Assembly: GCA_030156535.1 (NCBI GenBank)
Contig: JASGMJ010000030.1
Location: 1-47,113 of the forward strand
DNA from: Candidatus Sumerlaeota bacterium
GTDB lineage: Bacteria; Sumerlaeota; Sumerlaeia; SLMS01; JAHLLQ01
Direction: 5' to 3'
DNA length: 47,113 nucleotides
The translations under genes and the position numbers were made by a program. The notes below the pieces were generated by a model. That model had not been told where the DNA came from. It made no database searches and was given only the letters and a program-made list of their open reading frames with translations. Every line of letters begins with the position of its first letter. Within the stretch, counting starts at the first letter, position 1. Positions 39,913 through 47,113 of this stretch are shown piece by piece.

Positions 39913-41349
39913 ATGCAGCGGCGTCCGGCCTTCCTTTCGAGAGAAAGCGTACTTTGCGCTTCGGCGCTGCGGCTGACGCTGGGCTACGCGGTCTTTAGTA
40001 TTCTGTGGATCATTTTTTCGGACAATATTGTGGCGGCTCTGGTCGAGGACACGAATTGGCGGACCGCCGTCGAGTCGGCCAAGGGCGTCGGCTTTGTCAT
40101 CGTCACGTCGCTGCTCGGCTACGCGATCCTGACGCGCGAGTTTCACGCGCGCCAACGCGAGGTTCGATCTGCGCGCCGGCTGGCGGCCATCATTGAGGGG
40201 TCGCACGATGCCGTGCTGATCGTGGATCGCAGCGGCTCCATTGTCATGTGGAACGCGAGCGCCGAGCGCCTCTACGGCTGGAAGGCGGCGGAGGCCTATC
40301 GCATGAGATTCATTGAGCTCGTCGTCCCCGACCTGCGCAAAGTGGCAAGGGAGCGGATGGCGGCGATTTTCGACGGGCAGGAGATCACGTCCTACGAGTC
40401 GAAGCGGCGCACCAAGAACGGCCGGGTGCTCGACGTGTGGGTGACGGTGACGCCGCTGAAGCGAAGAGGGAAGCAAGCTCGTCTCGTGGCGTTGACCGAG
40501 CGCGACATCACGGAACTGCGCAGGGTCGAGATTGAACTGCGCCGCCTGAACGAGGAACTGGAGGAGCGCGTGCGCGTGCGCACCGAGCAGCTGGAGGTGA
40601 GCAATCGGGAACTCGAAGCGTTCGCCTACACGATTTCGCACGACTTGCGGGCACCGGTGAGGGCGGTCCGCAGCTACACCAACGCGATAGCAGAGGAACT
40701 CGATGGCGAAGTTTCCGACGAGGTCGCGGAATACCTGGGACGTCTTCAGGCGTCAGCCGAGCGGATGCGCGAGCGCATCGATGGCCTGCTGCAGCTCTCG
40801 CGCTTGACACGCCGCGAAATTGAATGGGAGGAAGTCGATCTCTCCCGCATGGCGCGCTGCATTGTCGCCGAATTGACTGCCGCCGACCCAGAGCGCACGG
40901 TGTACACTCACATCGAATCGGGCATCGTCGTGCGTGGAGACCGGGTCCTTCTGAGGACCCTCATGGAGATGTTGATCGGCAACGCCTGGAAGTTCACGGC
41001 CGGGCGGGCCGAGGCGGAAATCCATGTGGAGACCTGCGCCGCCGCCGATGGCAGGAAGGCGGTTTGCGTGCGCGACAATGGCGCAGGGTTCGACATGAAC
41101 TACGCAGACAAGCTGTTCGTGCCGTTTCAACGGTTGCATGCCGAAAGCGTCTTCCCGGGAACGGGAATCGGACTGGCGACTGCCGCGGGGATCGTGACGC
41201 AACACGGTGGCCGCATCTGGGCGGAGGGGAAGCCCGATAAAGGCGCAGCGTTCACTTTTCTTCTTGGTGAACGCTCCGCACTTGAGCCGATCACGGCTGC
41301 CGTGCAGGCTTCTCATTCTACTCGCCCGGAAGGCACCACAGACAAATGA
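39913..41349 (+). CDS. Membrane PAS-domain sensor histidine kinase
   Basis: This 478-aa kinase has GGAGAGGCG directly before its ATG. Two membrane segments (YAVFSILWIIFSD and GVGFVIVTSLLGYAIL) bracket a short external loop in the common LWIxxSD...KGxxFV layout. A PAS domain follows (residues ~90-200), then HisKA with phospho-acceptor His243 (AYTISHDLRAP), then an ATPase domain with DNGAGFDMNYADKLF, GTGIGLA and GAAFTFLL. It resembles phytochrome-like/bacteriophytochrome-output kinases in its HisKA. Its TGA overlaps the next gene's ATG (ATGA). The upstream ~120 bp are AT-rich, fitting a promoter. The signal sensed is unknown. Confidence 0.92.
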   Translation: MQRRPAFLSRESVLCASALRLTLGYAVFSILWIIFSDNIVAALVEDTNWRTAVESAKGVGFVIVTSLLGYAILTREFHARQREVRSARRLAAIIEGSHDAVLIVDRSGSIVMWNASAERLYGWKAAEAYRMRFIELVVPDLRKVARERMAAIFDGQEITSYESKRRTKNGRVLDVWVTVTPLKRRGKQARLVALTERDITELRRVEIELRRLNEELEERVRVRTEQLEVSNRELEAFAYTISHDLRAPVRAVRSYTNAIAEELDGEVSDEVAEYLGRLQASAERMRERIDGLLQLSRLTRREIEWEEVDLSRMARCIVAELTAADPERTVYTHIESGIVVRGDRVLLRTLMEMLIGNAWKFTAGRAEAEIHVETCAAADGRKAVCVRDNGAGFDMNYADKLFVPFQRLHAESVFPGTGIGLATAAGIVTQHGGRIWAEGKPDKGAAFTFLLGERSALEPITAAVQASHSTRPEGTTDK

Positions 41350-43661
41350 CCAATCCGCTGAGAGTTCTTGTCGTGGAAGACTCTGAAGATGATTTCTTTT
41401 TGATTCAAAGGACCCTGGTGAAAGGCGGATTCACGCTGGAATCACGCCGTGTCGAGAGCGAACCGGAACTGCGCTCGGCCTTGCAGGACGAGACGTGGGA
41501 TCTCGTTCTGTGCGATTTCTCGATGCCCTGCCTTACTGCCATCGAAGCACTTGCCGCTTTCCGGGAGTTCGATTTGGAAATCCCGTTCATCGTTGTTTCG
41601 GGGAGCATCGGAGAAGAGCGCGCCGTCGAGATGATGCGCGCGGGTGCGCACGATGTTGTCATGAAGGACCGGATTTCGCTCCTCGTCAGCGCCGTTGAAC
41701 GTGAGTTGCGCGAGGCGCAGGTCCGGCGCCGGCAGCGGGAGGCGGAAGAGGCGCTGGCGCGCAGCGAGGAGCGCTTCAAGACCTACTTCGAGCTGGGCAT
41801 CATCGGGATGGCGATCATCTCGCCGTCGAAGAATTGGGAGGCTGTCAATCGCCGTCTGTGCCAGATTCTCGGCTACAGTCGCGAGGAACTCCTTGGCAAG
41901 ACGTTGAAAGAGATCACGCATCCCGAGGATCTCGCGGCGGAACTCGAACAGATCAAGGCGCTCGCAGCAGGCAGCATCACGGAGTACGAGTGCGAGAAGC
42001 GCTTTGTGCGTGCCGATGGCGCCATCATTCACGCGCACGTTGCGGCAACCTGTGTACGCAGCTCCGACGGCACACCCGCATCCTATCTGCTCACCGTGGA
42101 GGACATCACGCGGCAATTGGAGTCCGAGCGGATGGTGGAGCGCCTTCAGGACATCGTGGAGCAAAGCCCTGCCAGCATCATTCTCACCGATCTGGACGGG
42201 GCGATTCAGTACGTCAATCCCGCCTTCGAGAAGGTGACGGGATACACGCGTGAAGAGGCGATCGGCAACAACCCCCGCATGCTGAAGAGTGGCTTTCACG
42301 ACCGCGCCTTCTATCGCGCCATGTGGGAGACCCTTCGCACCGGAAAGACATGGGCCGGGCAGATCACCAACAAGAAAAAGGACGGCACGTTCTACAGCGA
42401 GGAAGCGAACATTATCCCGGCGCGCGATCGCACTGGGAAAATCTACGGGTACGCGGCAGTGAAACGCGACTGCACGGAGCGGCTGATGCTGGAGTCGCAA
42501 CTTCGGCAGTCACAGAAGATGGAAGCGCTGGGAACGCTGGCGGGCGGTATCGCGCACGATTTCAACAACATCCTGCAGGGCATTGTTGGCTACACGGAAA
42601 TCGTCCACGAAAGCCTGGAAAACGACGAGGACTGCCGGACGCATCTGCGCGAAGTACTGACGGCGAGCCAGCGCGCCACGGACTTGATCCAGCAGATTCT
42701 GACGTTCAGCCGCCAGGGAGAACAGCAACGCCGCCCCACGCCTCTGCACATCGTGACGAAGGAGGCGTTGCGCCTGCTGCGTTCGACGATTCCCTCGACG
42801 ATCACGATCGTCGAGCGCATCGACCCGCACGTGCCCACCGTGCTGGCAGATGGAATTCGCGTCCATCAGGTGCTGATGAACCTGTGTACCAATGCCGCGC
42901 AGGCAATGCGCGAGACGGGCGGTACGCTGACCGTTGAACTGAAGGAATGCGCCGTCTCTTCCGAGAAGCCGGTGTCCACCGGTGTTCTGGCGCCGGGCAA
43001 CTACACCGTTCTTTCCATCTCGGACACGGGCGTGGGGATGGAGGCTTCCATCATCGAGCGGGTCTTCGAGCCGTACTTCACGACGCGGAAGGCCTCGGGG
43101 GGGACGGGCCTTGGCCTGGCCGTGGTGCATGGAATCGTGAGGGAACACGACGGGAGCATCCACGTCGAAAGCCTTCCAGGCCATGGGACGGCCTTTCACG
43201 TCTACTTTCCGGCCTCCCAGGCGACGCCGCTCCCCGAGGAAGAGGCGTTTGTCCCCCGAAACAGGAGGGCTGGCGCCCGGGGAAGGGTGCTGTGTGTGGA
43301 CGACGAGCCGTCGATCGTCCATCTGCTGGAGCTTGGGCTGCCGCGTCATGGCTTTGAAGTGCGTGGCTTCCACGACAGCCGCGCTGCCTTCGACGCCTTC
43401 GAGGCCGGAACAGAAGAATATGTGGCCGCGATTCTGGACCAGACGATGCCTGGATTGTCCGGGATCGAGCTGGCACGGCGGATCCACACGCTCTCTCCGG
43501 AAATTCCCATTGTGCTGTGCACTGGAAACAAGGTGGAAGTCAATTCCTTGGAGGCAAAGGCCAGCGGCGTGTGCCTCCTGTTGCCGAAGCCGATCCTGCT
43601 GAGCAAACTGGTGATGCAGCTTGAGCAGCTCGTTGGGACTGACACGCGCGACTCCGCGTAA
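41346..43661 (+). CDS. Hybrid histidine kinase with two receiver and two PAS domains
   Basis: This 771-aa soluble protein has the order REC-PAS-PAS-HisKA-HATPase-REC. The first receiver has Asp57 (LVLCDFSMP) and Lys107. PAS domains span ~140-255 and ~265-385. HisKA has His404 (GGIAHDFNNILQGIVGYTEI, the PAS-linked NtrB-like type). The ATPase has DTGVGM and GGTGLGLAVVHGIV. The second receiver has VLCVDDE and phospho-acceptor Asp in AAILDQTMPG. There is no DNA-binding output. Overlap of ATGA with the preceding kinase gene implies that the first receiver takes phosphate from that membrane kinase, by inference. Confidence 0.92.
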   Translation: MTNPLRVLVVEDSEDDFFLIQRTLVKGGFTLESRRVESEPELRSALQDETWDLVLCDFSMPCLTAIEALAAFREFDLEIPFIVVSGSIGEERAVEMMRAGAHDVVMKDRISLLVSAVERELREAQVRRRQREAEEALARSEERFKTYFELGIIGMAIISPSKNWEAVNRRLCQILGYSREELLGKTLKEITHPEDLAAELEQIKALAAGSITEYECEKRFVRADGAIIHAHVAATCVRSSDGTPASYLLTVEDITRQLESERMVERLQDIVEQSPASIILTDLDGAIQYVNPAFEKVTGYTREEAIGNNPRMLKSGFHDRAFYRAMWETLRTGKTWAGQITNKKKDGTFYSEEANIIPARDRTGKIYGYAAVKRDCTERLMLESQLRQSQKMEALGTLAGGIAHDFNNILQGIVGYTEIVHESLENDEDCRTHLREVLTASQRATDLIQQILTFSRQGEQQRRPTPLHIVTKEALRLLRSTIPSTITIVERIDPHVPTVLADGIRVHQVLMNLCTNAAQAMRETGGTLTVELKECAVSSEKPVSTGVLAPGNYTVLSISDTGVGMEASIIERVFEPYFTTRKASGGTGLGLAVVHGIVREHDGSIHVESLPGHGTAFHVYFPASQATPLPEEEAFVPRNRRAGARGRVLCVDDEPSIVHLLELGLPRHGFEVRGFHDSRAAFDAFEAGTEEYVAAILDQTMPGLSGIELARRIHTLSPEIPIVLCTGNKVEVNSLEAKASGVCLLLPKPILLSKLVMQLEQLVGTDTRDSA

Positions 43662-43744
43662 TTGCCGCGCGTCCTGCAACAGCGATTGCGGCGCCCGCGG
43701 GCTCTGCGAATGCTGGCGCCATTCCCGCCTCCGTTTCTGCTTTC

Positions 43745-46663
43745 ATGGCCCGACGACGCAACCGGCGCTCTGCCAAAATCCCGCCTCCCTCTTCTCCCAC
43801 TCCCGCTCCGGCCCGGGCCGATTCGGCCGAACGGCATGAGGGCGGCCTGAAGCTCGAGGCTCAGGCCTGGGGCGAGCTGCTGCGTGAAGCGCGTTCGTTT
43901 CTGGCTCCGATTCTCGCGGCACTGGCGTTGGCGCTGGTGCTGCGCCTGTTGCGGCTGGGGCATTCGGAGGTGTGGCTGGACGAGGTTCTCGTTTTCGAGG
44001 ACGCCATCGCGGGGACGAACACGATCATCAGCCCTGCGCACCGTCTGCATTTGGGGGCGGTGGGGTGGATTCTCAATCATCTGGGGACGTCGGCCTTTTG
44101 CCTTCGCCTGTGGGGGGCGGTTCATGGGAGCCTCGCGGCACCCGCTGTTGCGCTGGCGGCTGGGTGGCTGGGCGGCCGGCGTTTGGCGTGGGCGTGCGGG
44201 GTGCTCGCCGCGATTCATCCGTTCCTCGTGTTCTACAGTCAGGATGCGAACTACTACGGGACGATGGGTTTCTTCGCGGCGGTACAAGTCGCGTTGTTCG
44301 TCGCGTTCTTCCGGGGTGCGCCACTGGCGAGCCTGCTGGGGTTGCTGTTGGCCGGGGGATTGTCGTTTCTGAACCACCCGTTCTCGTTGCTCTTCACGGG
44401 ACTGGCGGCGGGGGGATGCGTGTTGGGGAGTTTCGTTTACCCGTCGCTGAGGCGCGACATTTACCGATGGAATCCGAAGGAGTGGGCCGGGTCGCCGGCG
44501 GTGCCGCTGGTGATTGCGGCGGTGGTGGTCGGGGGACCGGTCGTGGCGCACGGCTTGGGCGGTGCCGTCGAGCTGTTCAAGTCCCGCCTGAGCTGGGGTG
44601 AACCCCCGGGCAATGTTTCGTTGAGTTACGGGTTCTTCGACTGGGTGGCGACGTGCTATGGCGTCACGTACTTCCGCAACGAGCACGCGGCCGCGCGGCT
44701 GCTGGCGTGGGTGCCGTTCGGGCTTTTCGTCGGAGGGGCAGTGGTGCTGGCGCGGCGTGCGGCGCGCGTGCGCCCCGCGTTGCCGCTGGCGGGTCTGGCC
44801 GTGCTGGCGGTCGTGCTGGGGCTGGCGGCGATCTTCAACCTCCGGCATCACGGTTTTTATCCGCGCTACCTGACGTTCCTGCTTCCGCCGGCGATAGTTG
44901 TGGCGGGAGCAGGGGCGCTGGCGCTGGGGGAGTGGCTGCACGAGCGGCATGCCGGTGCGCCCTCGTGGGTCATGGCGCTGCCGGTGGTGCTGATTGCCGC
45001 GATCCAGCTTCCGTTTCTGGCGTGGTATTATGCGAGCGACCGCTCGAATTTCCGCGGCCTGGCCGAGACGCTGGAGGAAAGCCACAAGCCGGGCGAGCCG
45101 GTCTGGGCGGTGGCGCGCGTCGAGCAGCACCAGGCGGACTACTACCTGGGGCGCCGGGGCGACGGCTCGATCGACCCCGCCTCGATTCGGCTGTGGGGGT
45201 TCTACGGCAAGTACGATGCGGTGATTCGCGGCGCGCTCGGGAATCAGCTCTTCGGGCGCGACAACGTCTGGTTGATTTCGAGCTGGCGGTGGGCGCCACG
45301 CCCCGAGCTGTGGGGCTTTCTCGATGCGCTGGGCCAGCCGCTGTACGAAGGCCATTCCCCCCACGCGCCGCAGCAGGATGCGCGGCTGTACCACTGGACG
45401 GCGGGCGGGCGTGTTCTTCATCCCACGGCGGCATCGTTCAACGCCTCGGGCTCCGGGCCGTGGTTCGCCCTCGGACCGGGAACGTGGCGCACGGACCCGG
45501 CGGGCGAAACCGTGACGGCGGAGGGCGCGGGCTTTCTGACGCCGAACTTTTCCACTCCGCCCCCCATCGTTGCTCCCGTCTATGGCGAGATCGTTTCCAT
45601 TGGCCCCTTCGATCAGATCGACCTGCCCGGCGATCAGCGCCACGCGGAAACGATGTTCGGCGACGTCCCCGTTTTCGAGCGCCGCTACGACGGAGCCGTC
45701 AGCCACTTGCTATGGGTGCCGCCGGGCGAGCAGCGGCATCTTGTGCTGAAGGCCGTGCGCCGCACGGAGGCCGCTCTGGCCGAGGCGTCGGGCCGGGCCG
45801 GAGCCAATGCCGATCTCTACCTCGCGCTCGCTTGCAACGGCGTTCATCAGGGCGTCTGGCGGCTGGCGGCAGGGGAGCGCGAGGAACTCGTGGAACTCCC
45901 CATCACCATCGAACTGCCGCCGGGGAACAACCGGCTCGACATTCACGGTTTCACGCCACGGCTCGGTTACACGCCGGACAACAACTGGCAGTGGGCGGGG
46001 CTGGACTTCGTGGCGGGGGAGGCGCCCGACCCGGTCAGCCGGTGGGACGGCGCCGATGGCGCCGCGTTCGTCTCCTTTCCCCGGCCGCTGCTTGCTTGGG
46101 GAGAAGCGGGGGAGAGCGAGCCGCCCGGAATTTCCGCGGAGATGGGGCGGAGTTACGCGCGCTCGGTCAGCCCTCAGGTCGTTGGCCCCTCGGGGCTGCC
46201 AGCCCTCACCGTTGATCTGGACCGCCTGCCCCAAGGGGCCGCGAACGCCTACCACTTCATTTTTGGCGCGGCACTGCCCGTGGACGGCGAGGTGATGGGC
46301 TTCAGCACCTACCTGCGCCTGGACGACACGGACACGCACGCGGCCGCGCTGGCCGTGGGGTTCTTCGATGAATCGGGGCGGCTGCTGCACGCCGAGATCG
46401 GGCACCAGCAATTGATGGTGGCGCCGTTGAACTTTGGCTGGCGGCGCTTTGTGGAAATCTGCCCGGTGCCGCCCGCTCTGGCCGTTGGGGGCTCGGGCGT
46501 GCGGGTGGCCTACGTCGCGCCGGGTGTGATCGTGTTCCCCCCCGACCCTGACCGTGCTCATCCGCGCGGACAGATCCACGTTGATGCTTTTGCGGGGCTG
46601 GAGGAGGCGAAAGGGCCGTTCGCCGAGCCGACGCTGCAACCGGGGATCATCGGCGCGCCGTAG
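43745..46663 (+). CDS. Large GT-C type membrane protein with long beta-rich tail
   Basis: This 972-aa protein has a Pro-rich cytoplasmic N-terminus, about ten membrane segments to residue ~430, and a ~540-residue extracytoplasmic tail. SEVWLDEVLVFEDA after TM1 is the acidic loop of PMT/GT39-like enzymes, and HPFLVFYSQDANYYG matches their YSQ-E/D-A element. The tail has alternating strands (ELPPGNNRLDIHGF, YLALACNGVHQGVW) suggesting one or two beta-sandwich modules, perhaps carbohydrate-binding. No ribosome-binding site precedes the ATG. The lipid-linked donor and target are unknown. It is the third GT-C protein in the window. Confidence 0.8.
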   Translation: MARRRNRRSAKIPPPSSPTPAPARADSAERHEGGLKLEAQAWGELLREARSFLAPILAALALALVLRLLRLGHSEVWLDEVLVFEDAIAGTNTIISPAHRLHLGAVGWILNHLGTSAFCLRLWGAVHGSLAAPAVALAAGWLGGRRLAWACGVLAAIHPFLVFYSQDANYYGTMGFFAAVQVALFVAFFRGAPLASLLGLLLAGGLSFLNHPFSLLFTGLAAGGCVLGSFVYPSLRRDIYRWNPKEWAGSPAVPLVIAAVVVGGPVVAHGLGGAVELFKSRLSWGEPPGNVSLSYGFFDWVATCYGVTYFRNEHAAARLLAWVPFGLFVGGAVVLARRAARVRPALPLAGLAVLAVVLGLAAIFNLRHHGFYPRYLTFLLPPAIVVAGAGALALGEWLHERHAGAPSWVMALPVVLIAAIQLPFLAWYYASDRSNFRGLAETLEESHKPGEPVWAVARVEQHQADYYLGRRGDGSIDPASIRLWGFYGKYDAVIRGALGNQLFGRDNVWLISSWRWAPRPELWGFLDALGQPLYEGHSPHAPQQDARLYHWTAGGRVLHPTAASFNASGSGPWFALGPGTWRTDPAGETVTAEGAGFLTPNFSTPPPIVAPVYGEIVSIGPFDQIDLPGDQRHAETMFGDVPVFERRYDGAVSHLLWVPPGEQRHLVLKAVRRTEAALAEASGRAGANADLYLALACNGVHQGVWRLAAGEREELVELPITIELPPGNNRLDIHGFTPRLGYTPDNNWQWAGLDFVAGEAPDPVSRWDGADGAAFVSFPRPLLAWGEAGESEPPGISAEMGRSYARSVSPQVVGPSGLPALTVDLDRLPQGAANAYHFIFGAALPVDGEVMGFSTYLRLDDTDTHAAALAVGFFDESGRLLHAEIGHQQLMVAPLNFGWRRFVEICPVPPALAVGGSGVRVAYVAPGVIVFPPDPDRAHPRGQIHVDAFAGLEEAKGPFAEPTLQPGIIGAP

Positions 46664-46751
46664 GGCCTCAGAGCCAGGCGACCTCAATGTTGCGATCTCT
46701 TTTGCACTGACCGTTCATCTGTCCTCCCAAGTTTGAGCGACGGGGGAGTGT
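46664..46751. other. Short non-coding spacer
   Basis: No gene, hairpin or U-tract terminator is evident between the stop codon at 46663 and the tandem repeat array. Confidence 0.4.
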
Positions 46752-47113
46752 TGTATGCTCTTCCCCTCCGCTGCGTCCGGGCGCCGCACGCCCACGGCAA
46801 CCGACTACCACGGATGAACGACGGACGGATCACGTTGGATGGACACGGATGGACGGTTGGGCCTCAGCAATCCGTGTGTATCCGGACCTATCCTTCCCTT
46901 ATCCGTGGTATGCTCTTCCCCTTCTCCGCGTCCGAGCGCCGCACGCCCACGGCAACCGACTTCCACGGATGAACGACGGATAACGTCGGATGGACACGGA
47001 TGGACGGTTGGCCCTCAGCAATCCGTGTGCATCGGGGTTTATCCTTCCCTTATCCGTGGTATGCTTTCCCTTCCGCTGCGTCCGGGCGCCGCACGCCCAC
47101 GGCAACCGACTAC
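46752..47113. repeat. Tandem ~150-bp repeat array with internal inverted repeats, running off the right edge
   Basis: The block GCGCCGCACGCCCACGGCAA recurs at 46781, 46936 and 47086, giving unit lengths of 155 and 150 bp and a third copy cut by the window end. Inside each unit, CACGGAT-type words are repeated several times. TACCACGGAT at 46806-46815 pairs with ATCCGTGGTA at 46901-46910; in the second unit the left arm has one base changed. Copies differ by point changes and small indels, so the array is not recent. A frame open across it is not a gene. Confidence 0.85.

Noticed and set aside
43346..45706. A 786-codon minus-strand frame opposite the kinase end and the GT-C gene
   Set aside because: Arg/Pro/Gln-rich composition is typical of antisense frames; it spans two real genes.
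46733..46972. 79-codon frame across the right-edge tandem repeats
   Set aside because: It only translates the repeat unit and has no ribosome-binding site.
46752..47113. CRISPR array at the right edge
   Set aside because: Units are ~150 bp and diverged throughout, without short identical repeats and unique spacers; no cas genes are present.

Overview
The window is a GC-rich (roughly 60-65% by eye), gene-dense bacterial chromosome segment. I count 37 protein genes and no rRNA, tRNA, CRISPR array or recognisable insertion sequence. Lipoproteins, secreted proteins with signal peptides, many membrane proteins and an unfamiliar gene order suggest a Gram-negative-like, poorly characterised lineage. 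A candidate phylum of the Sumerlaeota/BRC1 kind is a guess from overall feel, not a demonstrated assignment.

Layout. 0.5-2.4 kb: bifunctional ATP sulfurylase/APS kinase. 2.8-10.9 kb: two small secreted proteins flanking a three-gene minus-strand operon (STT3-like membrane protein, PpiC foldase, GT-C membrane protein). 11.1-18.8 kb: archaeal-type phosphoglycerate mutase, PHP phosphoesterase, two lipoproteins (one an endonuclease/exonuclease/phosphatase-fold enzyme), DJ-1 family protein, leucyl-tRNA synthetase. 19.3-22.2 kb: hypothetical protein, anhydro-MurNAc kinase, zinc alcohol dehydrogenase. 22.2-23.9 kb: a two-gene unit of a HipA-like kinase core and a HIRAN protein, with codon use less GC-biased than its neighbours. 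24.1-29.6 kb: CobA-HemD fusion with an odd insert, VanZ-like protein, then psd-pssA-rsmB. 29.6-33.0 kb: Lon and TrpF, divergent. 33.1-34.1 kb: four tightly packed very small membrane-protein genes of unknown function. 34.2-38.2 kb: zinc-ribbon protein, MoaC, exported GH3 glycosidase, MoaA. 38.4-39.7 kb: peroxiredoxin and AhpD-like pair. 39.9-43.7 kb: two coupled PAS histidine kinases. 43.7-46.7 kb: a third GT-C protein with a long extracytoplasmic tail.

Functional links. Phosphatidylethanolamine synthesis (PssA then Psd) is complete here. MoaA and MoaC give cyclic pyranopterin monophosphate. The exported GH3 enzyme and AnmK could both serve muropeptide recycling, although they are unlinked. 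Three large GT-C proteins and a foldase point to envelope glycosylation.

The intergenic DNA is unusual. It holds at least six short arrays of a degenerate heptamer (GAACCAC), a period-9 and a 15-bp array, a ~150-bp tandem repeat running off the right edge, and strong hairpins, one of which covers the anmK ribosome-binding site. A near-identical 21-bp element encoding LGTEQN lies inside two unrelated genes, anmK and rsmB. The best candidates for undescribed biology are the HIRAN/HipA-like kinase pair and the four-gene mini-membrane-protein operon.
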